Origin: Candidatus Denitrolinea symbiosum
Lineage (GTDB): Bacteria > Chloroflexota > Anaerolineae > Anaerolineales > Villigracilaceae
DNA length: 64,000 nucleotides
Reading direction: 5' to 3'
NCBI GenBank assembly: GCA_017312345.1
Contig: BLAA01000001.1
Location: 1,426,001 to 1,490,000, forward strand
Shown here: in pieces, positions 31,639 through 41,727 of the stretch
Layout of the letters: every line of letters begins with the position of its first letter
Position numbering within the stretch: position 1 is the stretch's first letter
Translations under genes and position numbers: made by a program
Notes under the pieces: model-generated
Seen by the model: the letters and a program-made list of their open reading frames with translations, nothing else
Told to the model about the DNA's origin: nothing
Databases searched by the model: none

Positions 31639-33552
31639 ATGAACGCGCCTATTCGGTTCGTCAAAAAGTACCATCGTATAGCCGTCGTCGCGGCGCTCCT
31701 GGCGGCGTTGACCGCCTCCATGACCGCGTCCGCTTTGGGCGGAGGGACGGAAGCGGCCCCGATAATCCCCGTCCGCGTCGCGCGGCTCTCCGTCTCGTCG
31801 AGCGGGGAGCAGGGGAACGGCGCTTCGGGCGCGCCGTCCATTTCTGCGGACGCCCGCTATGTGGCTTTTGCCTCCGACGCCACAAACCTGGTCGCCGGCG
31901 ACGTCAACAATGCTGGCGACATCTTCCTGCGAGACCGCCAGACCGGGACGACCTCGCTCATCTCCCTCTCCTCCACGGGCGAACGGGCCGACAGCGATTC
32001 CTATTGGCCGGTCATTTCGGAGAGCGGACGTTTCGTGGTCTTCACTTCCTCCGCGTCCAACCTGGCGCAGGGCGGCAACGATGACACGGAGGATGTTTTC
32101 ATCCGAGACTGGCAGAAGGGAATTACTGAACTTGTCTCTGTCGCCTCGGATGGAACGAAGGGCAACGATCACTCTGGCCCCAGCGCTGCCGTTTCCGCGG
32201 ATGGACGCTATGTGGCGTTCGACTCGGACGCGAGCAACCTCGTCGTCGGCGACGCGAACGCGGCGGGGGACGTCTTCCTGCGCGACCGTCAGGCGGGGAC
32301 CACGATCCGCGTCTCGCTGGCCGCGGGCGGGGGCGAGGCCAACGGCGGCTCGTGGGGGCCGTCCATTTCCAACGACGGGCGTTACGTGGCCTTTAGCTCG
32401 GGGGCGAGCAACCTTGTCCCGAACGACTCCAACGGAAAAACGGATGTGTTTGTGTACGACACGGCGCAGAAGACCATCGTCCGCGCCTCTGTGAATTCGG
32501 ACGGGGAGGAGGCTCAATCTTTCCCGTCTCGAAGCGCGTCCATCTCGGGGGACGGGCGGTACGTTGCGTTCATGTCCCAGGCCGCCAACCTGACTTCCCT
32601 GGATACTCATTACTACGACCAGATCTACGTCCATGATCTTCAAACGGGCGAAACTGCCCCCATTTCCATTTCTCTGGATGAAGAAGGCATGATGGTTGCC
32701 GATTCGGACGACCCCGTCATCTCCGGCGACGGCAGGTACGTCGTTTTCACGTCCGACAGCAAGTATGACGGGATGCCCGGGCTGGAGATCTATCTGCGCG
32801 ACCGGCAGGCGGACGCGGCCGTACAGGTCACGAACGGACGCTCCAGCTACGAAGGCTCGTTCTTCCATCCCGATGTCAGCGATGGCGGTAACTTCGTCGT
32901 ATTCATGTCAGAGTCCAGTAAATTGGTTCCCGGCGACACGAACGGGACCAGCGACGTATTCATCCGCGACATGACGCCGGTCGTTCCGATCACGGCGGTC
33001 TACAAGTCTGCGCCGCAGGCCGACGGCTGGATTTTGGAATCGGGCGAGAATTCCAACGCGGGCAGGCGGGTTGACAAACTCTCCACGGTCGTCAACGTCG
33101 GCGACGGCGTCCGCGACCTCCAATATCGCGGCCTGCTGTCCTTCAACACCGGTTCGCTGCCCGATAATGCCGTTATCCTATCTGCGGTTTTGCGGCTGAC
33201 GAGACAGGGCGCGGTCGGGACCGATCCTTTCGCCACGCATGGCGACCTCCTGGCGGAGATCCGCGCCGGGACCTTCGGCGCCAGCCTCAGCCTGCAAGCA
33301 AACGATTTCTCTGCCTCGGCCAGCGCCGGCTCGGCCCTTGAGAGTCTGCTGCAAGTGGCCGCTTCGCGCTACGCGGTTTCTCTGCGCGGCGCCAACCTGC
33401 CCTTCGTCAACAAATACGGCGTGACGCAATTCCGCCTGCGCTTCGAACTGGACGACAACGACGACATGGGCGCCGATTACCTGAAACTCTATTCCGGCAA
33501 CGCCGCGGAAGCCTATCGCCCCGTGTTAACCGTCACGTACTATTTGCCGTAG
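31639..33552 (+). CDS. Secreted WD40-like beta-propeller protein with C-terminal DNRLRE-type domain
   Basis: This 637-residue exported protein has a signal peptide at residues 1-34 (basic start, then VAALLAALTASMTASA). Seven or so repeats of about 55 residues follow, each with ARYVAFxSxxSNLVxGDxN and DIFLRDRQTG-like motifs, typical of TolB/PD40 propellers. Residues 470-637 resemble a DNRLRE carbohydrate-binding or surface domain (LQYRGLLSFNTGSLPDNAVI). It probably sits at the cell surface; the ligand is unknown. It is monocistronic, with its own promoter and terminator. Confidence 0.85.
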   Translation: MNAPIRFVKKYHRIAVVAALLAALTASMTASALGGGTEAAPIIPVRVARLSVSSSGEQGNGASGAPSISADARYVAFASDATNLVAGDVNNAGDIFLRDRQTGTTSLISLSSTGERADSDSYWPVISESGRFVVFTSSASNLAQGGNDDTEDVFIRDWQKGITELVSVASDGTKGNDHSGPSAAVSADGRYVAFDSDASNLVVGDANAAGDVFLRDRQAGTTIRVSLAAGGGEANGGSWGPSISNDGRYVAFSSGASNLVPNDSNGKTDVFVYDTAQKTIVRASVNSDGEEAQSFPSRSASISGDGRYVAFMSQAANLTSLDTHYYDQIYVHDLQTGETAPISISLDEEGMMVADSDDPVISGDGRYVVFTSDSKYDGMPGLEIYLRDRQADAAVQVTNGRSSYEGSFFHPDVSDGGNFVVFMSESSKLVPGDTNGTSDVFIRDMTPVVPITAVYKSAPQADGWILESGENSNAGRRVDKLSTVVNVGDGVRDLQYRGLLSFNTGSLPDNAVILSAVLRLTRQGAVGTDPFATHGDLLAEIRAGTFGASLSLQANDFSASASAGSALESLLQVAASRYAVSLRGANLPFVNKYGVTQFRLRFELDDNDDMGADYLKLYSGNAAEAYRPVLTVTYYLP

Positions 33553-33566
33553 CCTTCCTGAACGAG

Positions 33567-33599
33567 AAACGGCCTCGGAAACTGTCTCCGAGGCCGTTT
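33567..33599. terminator. Bidirectional intrinsic terminator
   Basis: AAACGGCCTCGGA (33567-33579) is perfectly inverted at 33587-33599 around a seven-base loop, between the convergent stops of the propeller gene (33552) and the FTCD gene (33618). Confidence 0.8.
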
Positions 33600-33617
33600 A
33601 GATTCCCTGCCTGCGCG

Positions 33618-35150
33618 CTAAATTCCGCCGCGCTCTTTCATCGTCTTGCGGATCTCTTCCTCGAGGCGATCCGCCTGCTTTTCCAATTCGGCCAGCTCCG
33701 CCAGCATCTTCTCGCCCGGAGACTTGTCCGCGAGCGAATTGATGTTGATGCGCACGTTGTAGCCCGCGGCGGTCAGCGCGGCGCGCGACATGGCGAAGCC
33801 CGACATCGCGTCGCTGACGGTGTTGATGTTTCCGTCCCGCGCGCATTTCAACGCCAGTCCCATCACCTTGACGGCCATCTCCGACACATGAAGCGGAATG
33901 TGCGCGGCGTTGAGCGTGGCCTGGACGATCGCGGCCTCGCGCGCCAGCTTCTGTTCTTCAGTGTCTTTGGGGAGTTTGAACGTCGCCATCAACACTTCGA
34001 ACGAGGCCGCGTCGTCGCCCACGGCCTGACCAAGTTCCTTTCGCAAACTTTCCGCCATTACGCGGATGGCCTGCATTTCGGCTTCCACCGCGGCGTATTT
34101 CTTCCTGCCGATGGTCAGCCCCGCGACCATAGCCGTCAGCGCCGCGCCCATCGCGCCCGCGAACGCGCCGGCCGATCCGCCGCCCGGAGTGGGAGTGGGC
34201 GCGGCCAATTCCTCCGTGAACGAGGACGGGCGTCCGTTGGGCGCGGACGGATCGCTTTGCGCGGAAAAGAGCCGCGATTCGAGGACCTGCGATTTGTCGA
34301 AGCCGTCCAGCTGCGTGTACCAGACCGCCGCGTCCACCAGCGCCTCCTGCGGGATCAACCCGACCAGTTCGCTGTGATGGATGCCGACGCCGTAGCGCCG
34401 CGCCTCGCGGCGGATGAACTCCACGACGCGGGCGATGGGCGTCTCGCGGAAGTTGGTGAGATTCATCGAGACCTGCGCGCGGCCGTCCACGAGGAAGCCG
34501 CTGCCCTTCACGTAGCGCAGTCCGCCCGAGGAGTGACGGATGGCCTTCGCGATCTTTTTGGCGATTTCCTGGTCGTCCGTTGTGAGATAGACGTTGAACG
34601 CGATGAGCGGATTGCGCGCCCCGATGACGGTCGCGCCCGCCTTGCCGACCTTGTTCGGGCCGAAGTCGGGATCGCGCTCGGGCTTGACGCCCATCTCCTC
34701 TTTGAGCGCCTCGTACTGGCCGCGGCGGATGTTTTCGAGATTCGTCCGCTCGGGACGCGTCGCCGCGGCCTCGTACAAATAGACGGGAATCTGCAATTCG
34801 CTTCCCACGCGCTCGCCGAGGCGTTTCGCGATGGCGACGCAGTCCTCCGTCGTCGCGCCGCTGAGCGGGACGAAGGGGACCACGTCCGCCGCGCCGAGGC
34901 GCGGATGCTCGCCGGTGTGCTGGTCGAGGTCGATGAGTTCCGCCGCTTTTTGGATGGCGCGGAAGGCGGCCTCCTCCACGCCCGCGGCCGTGCCGGCGAA
35001 GGTCAGCACCGTGCGGTTGTGGTCGAGGTCCGAGGAGCGGTCGAGGAGTTTCACGTCCGCAACCGATTGGATGGCGGCGGCGATCTGGTCAACGACCTCG
35101 GGCCGCCGCGCTTCGGAAAAATTGGGGATGCATTCGATGAGTTGAGTCAT
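33618..35150 (-). CDS. Bifunctional glutamate formimidoyltransferase / formimido-THF cyclodeaminase
   Basis: This 510-residue FTCD-type fusion has residues 1-300 as the formiminotransferase (MTQLIECIPNFSEARRPEVV, the histidine-rich DLDQHTGEHPRLGAADVVP), and residues 315-510 as the cyclodeaminase (AAPTPTPGGGSAGAFAGAMG, FKLPKDTEEQK). It moves formimino groups from histidine degradation onto tetrahydrofolate and deaminates them to methenyl-THF. It lies downstream of pgk and gapA, with a 125-base gap; no hut genes are nearby. Confidence 0.92.
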   Translation of the reverse strand: MTQLIECIPNFSEARRPEVVDQIAAAIQSVADVKLLDRSSDLDHNRTVLTFAGTAAGVEEAAFRAIQKAAELIDLDQHTGEHPRLGAADVVPFVPLSGATTEDCVAIAKRLGERVGSELQIPVYLYEAAATRPERTNLENIRRGQYEALKEEMGVKPERDPDFGPNKVGKAGATVIGARNPLIAFNVYLTTDDQEIAKKIAKAIRHSSGGLRYVKGSGFLVDGRAQVSMNLTNFRETPIARVVEFIRREARRYGVGIHHSELVGLIPQEALVDAAVWYTQLDGFDKSQVLESRLFSAQSDPSAPNGRPSSFTEELAAPTPTPGGGSAGAFAGAMGAALTAMVAGLTIGRKKYAAVEAEMQAIRVMAESLRKELGQAVGDDAASFEVLMATFKLPKDTEEQKLAREAAIVQATLNAAHIPLHVSEMAVKVMGLALKCARDGNINTVSDAMSGFAMSRAALTAAGYNVRININSLADKSPGEKMLAELAELEKQADRLEEEIRKTMKERGGI

Positions 35151-35275
35151 GGTTTTGGGTTCGCTGTTTTGGATTTACGGTTGGCTCAAGCGATTATACA
35201 GGATGAAAGGATTTCTTAAAAAGCGAGCCGCGCTCAATGCACGGCTCGCAATTACGCAACCGTCAAACTGTCGAA

Positions 35276-36448
35276 CTACTTGTCCATCAACGCCGCCACG
35301 CCGGGCAGTTCCTTCCCCTCCAGGAATTCCAGCGACGCGCCGCCGCCGGTGGAGACGTGCGTCATCTGTTTGGCGACGCCCGCCTTCTTGACCGCGCTGG
35401 CGGAATCGCCGCCGCCGATGACGGTCGTCGCGCCCGACTCGGCCAGCAGCTTCGCGAGGGCGAACGTCCCCTCCGCGAACTTGGGAAATTCGAACACGCC
35501 GACGGGACCGTTCCACACGACGAGTTTCGCGCCGGACAGCGCGGCTTTGTACGCTTCGAGCGTCTTCGGACCGACGTCCATCATGCGCCAACCCGCGGGG
35601 ATCTTGTCCACGTCCACGGTCTGCGCGTTCGCCTCGGCGTCGAACTTGTCCGCGATGACCGCGTCCACGGGCAGGATGATCTTGTCGGCAGACTTGGCGA
35701 GGATGGATTTGGCTGTCTCGATGGATGCGGCCTCAACGAGGCTGTCCTGCATGTCCAGTCCCCGCGCGGCGAGGAAGGTGTTCGCCATCCCGCCGCCGAT
35801 GATGAGTTTGTCGCATTTGGCGAGCAGGTTTTCCACCACCGCGATCTTGTCGCTGATCTTCGCGCCGCCGAGAATGGCGACGTAGGGATGCTCGGGATTC
35901 GCCGTCGCGCGTCCGAGATATTCCAGTTCCTGCTCCATCAAAAAGCCGGAGACGGCGGGCAGGAAACGCGCCACGCCTTCGGTGGATGCGTGGGCGCGGT
36001 GCGCCGAGCCGAACGCGTCGTTGACGTACGCGTCGCCGAGCGCGGCCATCTGCTTTGCCAGTTCGAGGTCGTTCTTTTCTTCGCCCGCGTGGAAGCGCGT
36101 GTTCTCGAGCATCAACACGTCGCCGGGCTGGAGCGCCTTCGCCATCTTCTCCGCCTCGGGGCCGACGCAATCGGGCGCCATCTGCACGGGACGTCCGAGC
36201 AGCCCCGCCAGCGTCTCCGCCGCGGCTTTCAGGCTGAACTCGGGATCGGGTCCGCCTTTGGGACGCCCGAGGTGACTCATCAGGATCACCGACGCGCCCT
36301 GGTCGAGTACGTATTGAATCGTCGGTAGCGCGGCTTTGATGCGCTTGTCGTCCGTCACCTTGCCGTCGGCCATCGGCACGTTGAAGTCCACGCGCATCAG
36401 CACGCGCTTGCCGCGCAGGTCAACATCTCTTACGGTTTTTTTGTTCAT
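35276..36448 (-). CDS. pgk: Phosphoglycerate kinase
   Basis: This 390-residue glycolytic enzyme transfers phosphate between 1,3-bisphosphoglycerate and ADP. The N-terminal RVDFNVPM and the substrate histidine/arginine segment [11 protein letters not shown] are intact, as is the C-terminal nucleotide-binding GGGDSASA and [18 protein letters not shown]. It follows gapA by 52 bases that contain heptamer repeats (36466-36505). Confidence 0.96.
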   Translation of the reverse strand: MNKKTVRDVDLRGKRVLMRVDFNVPMADGKVTDDKRIKAALPTIQYVLDQGASVILMSHLGRPKGGPDPEFSLKAAAETLAGLLGRPVQMAPDCVGPEAEKMAKALQPGDVLMLENTRFHAGEEKNDLELAKQMAALGDAYVNDAFGSAHRAHASTEGVARFLPAVSGFLMEQELEYLGRATANPEHPYVAILGGAKISDKIAVVENLLAKCDKLIIGGGMANTFLAARGLDMQDSLVEAASIETAKSILAKSADKIILPVDAVIADKFDAEANAQTVDVDKIPAGWRMMDVGPKTLEAYKAALSGAKLVVWNGPVGVFEFPKFAEGTFALAKLLAESGATTVIGGGDSASAVKKAGVAKQMTHVSTGGGASLEFLEGKELPGVAALMDK

Positions 36449-36465
36449 TCTTTTACTGCCTAGCG

Positions 36466-36505
36466 CCGGTAATTGTTAACCGGTAATTACCAATTACCAA
36501 TCACA
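36466..36505. repeat. Heptamer tract (GTAATTG / ATTACCA)
   Basis: GGTAATTGTTAACCGGTAAT followed by TACCAATTACCAATCAC fills the gapA-pgk gap; the two sides can pair. Same unit family as the tracts at 10012, 13970 and 14808. Confidence 0.65.
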
Positions 36506-37559
36506 GACTCTTCGCCATCATCGCGGCCAGGTCCGCCGTGCGGCATGAGTAGCCCCATTCGTTGTCGTACCAGGTGACGACCTTGGCGAAGTTGCTCTTC
36601 TCCTTGCCCAGCACGGACGTGAACGGCAGGTCAACCGACGAGGAGTGCGGATCGCCCTTGTAGTCAATCGAGACCAGCGGCTCGTCCACGGCCTGCAGAA
36701 TGCCTTTGAAGCGCGGCAGTTTGGCCGCGTCGCGGAAGAGCTGGCGCAGTTCCTCGGTGGTGGTCTCCTTTTCGAGTTCGACGGTGAAGTCCACGACCGA
36801 GACGGTGCTGGTCGGGACGCGCAGGGCGTAGCCGTCGAATTTCCCTTTCAGGTCGGGGATCACGAGCGAGATGGCTTTCGCCGCGCCCGTCGTCGTTGGG
36901 ATGATGCTCATCGCCGCGGCGCGCGCCCGCCGCAGGTCCGAGTGAGGCAGGTCGAGGATCTTCTGGTCGTTCGTGTACGCGTGGACGGTGGTCATAAAGC
37001 CGCGCTTGATCGTGTACGCGTCATGCACCACTTTCGCGGCGGGCGCGAGGCAGTTCGTCGTGCAGGAGGCATTCGAGATCACGTGGTGGTTCTTCGGGTC
37101 GTACTGGTCTTCGTTCACGCCCATCACGATGGTCAGGTCTTCGCCCTCGGCGGGCGCGGAGATGATGACCTTCTTCGCGCCGCCCGCGGTGATGTGATTC
37201 TCCGCGCCTTTCACGGTCTTGCCTTTTTTGTTCACGCCGTCCTTCTTGATGGTGAACAGGCCGGTGGATTCGATCACGATCTCCACGCCGAGGTCCTTCC
37301 ACGGGATCGCGGCGGGGTCGGTCTCTTTGAACGCGCGGATCTTTTTGCCGTCAATCACGAGCGCGTCGTCCGCGGCTTCCACGCTCCCGTCGAAGCGGCC
37401 GTAATTCGAATCGTACTTCAACAGGTGCGCCATGGTCTTCAGGTCGCCGATGTCGTTGAACGCGACGACCTCCAGTTCGTTCGGATACATATCGCGGATC
37501 GCTTTGAGTACCTGGCGACCGATCCGTCCGAAGCCGTTAATGCCAACTTTGATTGTCAT
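36501..37559 (-). CDS. gapA: Glyceraldehyde-3-phosphate dehydrogenase, type I
   Basis: This 352-residue NAD-dependent enzyme has a Rossmann fold [15 protein letters not shown] and the catalytic cysteine in [12 protein letters not shown], with conserved downstream [11 protein letters not shown]. It is slightly longer than usual because of an insertion after residue 110 ([12 protein letters not shown]). It is the first gene of gapA-pgk, with a mapped-looking promoter upstream and GGAGG before ATG 37559. Confidence 0.96.
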   Translation of the reverse strand: MTIKVGINGFGRIGRQVLKAIRDMYPNELEVVAFNDIGDLKTMAHLLKYDSNYGRFDGSVEAADDALVIDGKKIRAFKETDPAAIPWKDLGVEIVIESTGLFTIKKDGVNKKGKTVKGAENHITAGGAKKVIISAPAEGEDLTIVMGVNEDQYDPKNHHVISNASCTTNCLAPAAKVVHDAYTIKRGFMTTVHAYTNDQKILDLPHSDLRRARAAAMSIIPTTTGAAKAISLVIPDLKGKFDGYALRVPTSTVSVVDFTVELEKETTTEELRQLFRDAAKLPRFKGILQAVDEPLVSIDYKGDPHSSSVDLPFTSVLGKEKSNFAKVVTWYDNEWGYSCRTADLAAMMAKSL

Positions 37560-37606
37560 GGGAAAACCTCCAGATGATTATTTTTGATTGTAACAGCGTT
37601 CACGAA

Positions 37607-37636
37607 ATTGTACCGCGAAATGTATTTTCCTTTCAA
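37607..37636 (-). promoter_or_regulatory. gapA promoter
   Basis: On the minus strand TTGAAA (37636-37631), an 18-base spacer and TACAAT (37612-37607) lie about 50 bases before the gapA ATG. A second TACAAT-like hexamer lies closer to the gene. Confidence 0.6.
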
Positions 37637-37647
37637 ATGAAGGCGGC

Positions 37648-38964
37648 TTAACTCAGCGGCCCCGTCCGCTCGTAGAACAGGTTCATCAGCGTTTGCCCGA
37701 GTTTGGCGGAATCGTGGCGCCAGGGCTGTTCTTCGTCGAACAGATCGGCGCAGTAGACGCGCGAGTCCGCCGCGCTGTGGGCATCGGCGCGCACCCACTC
37801 GGTCCCGGCGGGCAGCGTGGGCGTGTAGTTATCGTTGCACAGCGCCACGTCGAACAGGTCCGCGCCCACGTGTTCCTCCAGCGCGCGGATGTGGTCGTGA
37901 CAGGAATACTCGTCGGTCTCGCCGGTCTGCGTGGCGATGTTGCAGATGAAGATCTTGATGGCGCGGCTGGAGCGGATGGCCGCCAGCAGGTCGCGCACGA
38001 GCAGGTTGGGGAGGATGCTGGTATATAGACTGCCCGGCCCCACGAGGATCAAGTCCGCGTTGAGGATGGCTTTCAGCGCGGGAGGGAAGGCCGACGCGTC
38101 GTTTGGTTCGAGCCAGACGCGGCGGACGCGTCCCGCGGCTTCGGGGATGTGACTCTCGCCCTCCACGCGCACTTCGTTCGTCACGTGCGGCAGTTGGATG
38201 TCGGCTACCAGTTTGACGTCGTGCAGCGTGGACGGCAGCACGCGCCCGCTGACGGAGAGCACGCGTCCCGATTCGGCCACCGCCTCCTCGAAACTGCCCG
38301 TGATGTCGGAGAGCGCGCTGATGAAGAGATTGCCGAAGGAATGGCCGTCCAACCCAGGCTCGCCGCTGAAGCGGTATTGGAAGAGTTGGGTGAGCATGGC
38401 TTCGTCGTTCGAGAGCGCGGCGAGACAGTTGCGGATGTCGCCCGGAGGGAGGATGCCGAAACTCTCGCGCAGCCGTCCCGAAGAGCCGCCGTCGTCCGCC
38501 ACGGTGACGATGGCGGTCAGGTTGCGGGTGTGCTCCTTGAGGCCGCGCAGCAGGGTGGCGAGTCCGTGCCCGCCGCCGATGGCGACGATGCGCGGTCCGC
38601 GCGAGCGGCGGTTGTATTCCGCCACCTGGTCCAGCACGTTCCGCCCGGGTTTCATGAAGGGACGCAGGAGGGCGCGGTTGAGTCCCCAGATGCCGTAGGC
38701 GGTGACGCCCAGTCCGATGCCGCCGAAGATGAGCACGCGCAGCAGGCGCGGCAGAAAGCGGAGCGAGACGTAGGAAAGCACGGTCAGGAAGGTCTCGTTG
38801 GCGTATTCGACGCGGTAGAAATCGAGCAGGAGGAGGGCGAGACCGACGCCCAGAAAGGTGATGCCCGCCAGCGTGACGAGCATCCAGCGTTTGACGCCGA
38901 GTCCCGGCAGGAACCAGCCTCGCAGGGCTTGCCAGAATTTGCCCATAGGTTTTTCCGAGTTCAT
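37648..38964 (-). CDS. yvcK: YvcK/CofD-like gluconeogenesis factor with membrane anchor
   Basis: This 438-residue protein of the UPF0052/CofD family has two N-terminal transmembrane segments (about residues 25-50 and 68-105) before the Rossmann-like domain. Signatures are [32 protein letters not shown] and [14 protein letters not shown]. Bacillus YvcK influences cell-wall precursor supply and gluconeogenic growth; the exact biochemistry is unsettled. Two starts are possible, ATG 38964 and ATG 38946. I choose 38964, close to a TATATT -10, with a nearly leaderless transcript. Confidence 0.88.
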   Translation of the reverse strand: MNSEKPMGKFWQALRGWFLPGLGVKRWMLVTLAGITFLGVGLALLLLDFYRVEYANETFLTVLSYVSLRFLPRLLRVLIFGGIGLGVTAYGIWGLNRALLRPFMKPGRNVLDQVAEYNRRSRGPRIVAIGGGHGLATLLRGLKEHTRNLTAIVTVADDGGSSGRLRESFGILPPGDIRNCLAALSNDEAMLTQLFQYRFSGEPGLDGHSFGNLFISALSDITGSFEEAVAESGRVLSVSGRVLPSTLHDVKLVADIQLPHVTNEVRVEGESHIPEAAGRVRRVWLEPNDASAFPPALKAILNADLILVGPGSLYTSILPNLLVRDLLAAIRSSRAIKIFICNIATQTGETDEYSCHDHIRALEEHVGADLFDVALCNDNYTPTLPAGTEWVRADAHSAADSRVYCADLFDEEQPWRHDSAKLGQTLMNLFYERTGPLS

Positions 38965-39021
38965 GGCAGGGAATATAGCAGGGTTCAAGAGGGGCGTCAA
39001 CGCCTCGGTTATAATAGAAGC
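38965..39021. promoter_or_regulatory. Compact divergent promoter between yvcK and the ROK kinase gene
   Basis: Only 57 bases separate the two starts. TATAAT at 39010-39015 ends seven bases before the ROK ATG at 39022, and TATATT (minus strand, about 38977-38972) lies at similar distance from the yvcK ATG. Neither gene has a Shine-Dalgarno sequence there, so both mRNAs are probably leaderless. Confidence 0.6.
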
Positions 39022-39960
39022 ATGGGATATGTAATTGCCATTGACATCGGCGGGACACAGTTGCGGGCCGCCGTTTACGCTTCGGAAAGCCGCCAGCCCG
39101 TTCAAATTCAACGCATCCAGACCCACGCGCCGGGCGAGAAAGTTTTCGAGCGCCTGGCGCGCCTGACGGACTCCGTCTGGCCGAAAGACGGGACGGTGGA
39201 GGCCATCGGCGTCTCGGCCCCCGGTCCGCTCGACCCGCACACCGGCGTGATCATGACCACGCCCAACATCAAAGAATGGCAAAACTTTCCCCTCGTCGCG
39301 GAACTGACCGCGCGGTTCAAAGTCCAGACGTTCCTGGCGAACGACGCCAACCTGGCCGGTCTGGCCGAGTGGCGGTACGGCGCGGGACGCGGCCATCACA
39401 ACGTGTTATACCTGACGGTCAGCACCGGCGTGGGCGGGGGCGTCATCATTGACGACCGTCTCCTCCAGGGAGGCCGGGGCCTCGCCGCCGAACTCGGACA
39501 CGTCACCCTCGACGCCAGCCCCGACGCGCCGCTCTGCGGCTGCGGATTTCGCGGACATCTCGAGTCGTTCTCCTCGGGGACGGGGATCGAACGCTTCGTC
39601 GCGGACGAACTGGCGGCCGGCCGCGCCTCCAGCCTGGCCGGTCGGCCCTCCGCGCGGAAGATCGCCGAGGCCGCGCTCGCCGGGGACGACCTCGCCCGCG
39701 CCGCCTACGCGCGAGCCGGGAAATACCTCGGCATCGCCGTCGCCAACTTCCTGCACATCTTCGACCCGTCCGTCGTCGTCTTCGGCGGCGGAGTCACGAT
39801 GAGCGGCCCGCTCCTGTTCGATTCGTTCGACGCCAACCTGCGGGCGCGCGTCTTCCACCCGCGTTATCTCGAAGGTCTGGAGATCAAAGCGGCCGAGCTG
39901 GGCGACGACGCCGGCCTGCTCGGCGCGCTGGCGCTGGCAAGGTTGAGGATCCAAGACTGA
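39022..39960 (+). CDS. ROK-family sugar kinase (glucokinase-like)
   Basis: This 312-residue protein has an N-terminal phosphate loop AIDIGGTQLRAAVY, ATP-binding STGVGGGVIID and the ROK zinc-binding motif with histidine and cysteines (GHVTLDASPDAPLCGCGFRGHLE, cited in part). It probably phosphorylates glucose or a related hexose. The long open frame that includes it starts far upstream, antisense to yvcK; ATG 39022 is the homologous start. Confidence 0.9.
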   Translation: MGYVIAIDIGGTQLRAAVYASESRQPVQIQRIQTHAPGEKVFERLARLTDSVWPKDGTVEAIGVSAPGPLDPHTGVIMTTPNIKEWQNFPLVAELTARFKVQTFLANDANLAGLAEWRYGAGRGHHNVLYLTVSTGVGGGVIIDDRLLQGGRGLAAELGHVTLDASPDAPLCGCGFRGHLESFSSGTGIERFVADELAAGRASSLAGRPSARKIAEAALAGDDLARAAYARAGKYLGIAVANFLHIFDPSVVVFGGGVTMSGPLLFDSFDANLRARVFHPRYLEGLEIKAAELGDDAGLLGALALARLRIQD

Positions 39961-40056
39961 GTCCCGCCGCCGCGCATCGCCAAGGAGGAAACTGAGAGCA
40001 AGCAAACTCAACCCACGGCGGACGGACCTCGCCCGCCGAACCACAAAGGAGTCAGT

Positions 40057-41400
40057 ATGCACCCAATGAAACTGCCCGGACCAAAAGCGCGCGCGCTGGT
40101 CAAGCGCGATTCCGCCGTCATCTCGCCGTCTTATCCGCGCGACTATCCTTTCGTCATGGACCATGGCAAAGGCTCCGAAGTCTGGGACGTGGACGGTAAC
40201 CGCTTCCTCGATTTCATGGCCGGGATCGCGGTCGCGTCCACAGGACACGCCCACCCGAAAGTCGTGAAAGCCATCCAGCAGCAGGTCGAGAAGTTCATCC
40301 ACATTTCCTCCGATTTCTATCACGAAGGCTGGATCAAACTGGCCGAGAAGTTCGCCGAGATCGCCCCGTTCGACGATTACGGCGTCTCGTTTATGACCAA
40401 CTCCGGCACCGAGGCGGTCGAGACCGCCATCAAACTCGCCCGCTACCACACGGGACGCAGCAACTTCATCGGCTTCACCGGCGGCTTCCACGGACGCACC
40501 ATGGGCGCGGTCACCTTCACCGCCAGCAAACCGAAATACCACAAGGGCTTCTACCCGCTGATGAACGGCGTCCTCCACGCGCCGTTCCCCGATCTCTACC
40601 GTCCCGTGCTGGAACGCCGCAAAGGCGAGGACTACGGCGAGACGGTCGTCCGCTACATCCAGGAACAGATCCTCGACCACATCCTGCCGCCCGAAGAAGT
40701 GGCGGGAATCCTCGTCGAGCCGATCCAGGGCGAAGGCGGATACGTCGTGCCGCCGCCCGGATTCTTCCCCGCCCTGCGCGAACTTTGCGATAAATATGAC
40801 ATCCTGCTCATCGCCGACGAAGTCCAGTCGGGCATGGGGCGCACCGGCAAGTGGTGGGCCATCGAGCATTTCGACACCGAACCCGACATCGTCACCTCCG
40901 CGAAGGGAATCGCCTCCGGCATGCCGCTCGGCGCGTGCATCGCCCGCCGCGACATCATGGACTGGGAGAGGGGCGCGCACGGCAACACCTACGGCGGCAA
41001 CCCCATCTCCTGCGCCGCGTCGCTCGCCACGATCGAACTGATCGAAAAGGAATATATGAAAAACGCGGCCGAAGTCGGGCAGTACACGCTCGACGCCCTC
41101 GCCGAGATCCAGGCGCGCCATCCCTCCATCGGCGACGTGCGCGGCCTCGGCCTGATGATCGGCGTCGAGTTCGTCCTCAACCGCGAAACGCGCGAACCGG
41201 CCGAAAAGATACAAAGCCGCGTCGTGAACCTGGCCTTCGAGCGCGGCCTGCTCCTGCTGGGCTGCTCCAAGAGCGTCATCCGCATCGCGCCGCCGCTGTC
41301 CATCTCGCAGTCCGAGGTGAACGAAGGCTTGAAAATTTTCGAGGAGGCCGTCACCCTGGCTGAAAAGGAATTTGGCCTGCGGAAGACCAAAGCCAAATAG
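40057..41400 (+). CDS. Class III pyridoxal-phosphate aminotransferase (acetylornithine/4-aminobutyrate type)
   Basis: This 447-residue PLP enzyme has GTEAVETAIKLAR and GFHGRTMGA for cofactor-phosphate binding, the DEVQSGMGRTG aspartate that contacts the pyridine nitrogen, and the Schiff-base lysine in TSAKGIASGMPLGA. Substrate specificity among acetylornithine, GABA and other omega-amino acids cannot be read from the sequence. AGGAG-type binding site before ATG 40057. Confidence 0.92.
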   Translation: MHPMKLPGPKARALVKRDSAVISPSYPRDYPFVMDHGKGSEVWDVDGNRFLDFMAGIAVASTGHAHPKVVKAIQQQVEKFIHISSDFYHEGWIKLAEKFAEIAPFDDYGVSFMTNSGTEAVETAIKLARYHTGRSNFIGFTGGFHGRTMGAVTFTASKPKYHKGFYPLMNGVLHAPFPDLYRPVLERRKGEDYGETVVRYIQEQILDHILPPEEVAGILVEPIQGEGGYVVPPPGFFPALRELCDKYDILLIADEVQSGMGRTGKWWAIEHFDTEPDIVTSAKGIASGMPLGACIARRDIMDWERGAHGNTYGGNPISCAASLATIELIEKEYMKNAAEVGQYTLDALAEIQARHPSIGDVRGLGLMIGVEFVLNRETREPAEKIQSRVVNLAFERGLLLLGCSKSVIRIAPPLSISQSEVNEGLKIFEEAVTLAEKEFGLRKTKAK

Positions 41401-41598
41401 GGCCTGTCCCGCGTCCTGCGTTCTCCCGCCGACCTCGCGCACGAAGACTGGCGCGCGCTGTACGCCGCTTTCGACTCTCCCATCTCCAAACTCGACTGCG
41501 GCAAAAAGTGCGCGCCATTCAATTCCAACCGCAAACCGTTTTGCTGCGACATCTGCCAGGCCGTCCCCGCCGCGTCAGCCCACAAAGTGAACGACTGA
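41401..41598 (+). pseudogene. Start-less remnant of a cysteine-cluster (YkgJ-like) protein
   Basis: Directly after the aminotransferase stop and in the same frame, 65 sense codons read LRSPADLAHEDWRALYAAFD and on into a cysteine cluster (CGKKCAPF then FCCDIC) before TGA at 41596. There is no ATG or GTG start, and the protein breaks off just after the cluster, where I would expect a longer domain. It looks like the 5' part of a decayed gene. Similarity to YkgJ-type CxxxCC proteins is from memory. Confidence 0.5.
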
Positions 41599-41674
41599 CT
41601 CGCGTCGAAGCCCAATCCCTGCCGCGCTTCGGTTTCTACCGATAGCGACTCTCCTGTATTAAAAATGAAAAATC

Positions 41675-41727
41675 GGAATCCAGAAGTTCTACTTCTGGAT
41701 GATTCGCAAGTAGAACTTGCGGATTCC
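41675..41727. repeat. Nested palindromic (REP-like) element
   Basis: Outer arms GGAATCC (41675-41681) and GGATTCC (41721-41727) enclose two hairpins, CCAGAAGT-TCT-ACTTCTGG (41680-41698) and CGCAAGTAGAACTTGCG (41705-41721), giving a cloverleaf-like shape. The rest of the 298-base gap 41599-41896 holds only degenerate CTGAAAC heptamers at 41865-41895. Confidence 0.75.

Noticed and set aside
31417..32868. Long upstream extension of the FitA-like antitoxin frame
   Set aside because: It is antisense to the propeller gene; the antitoxin has its own ATG, ribosome binding site and promoter at 31416-31464.
38149..39021. Long N-terminal extension of the ROK kinase frame
   Set aside because: It runs antisense through yvcK; homology to ROK kinases begins at ATG 39022 right after a TATAAT.
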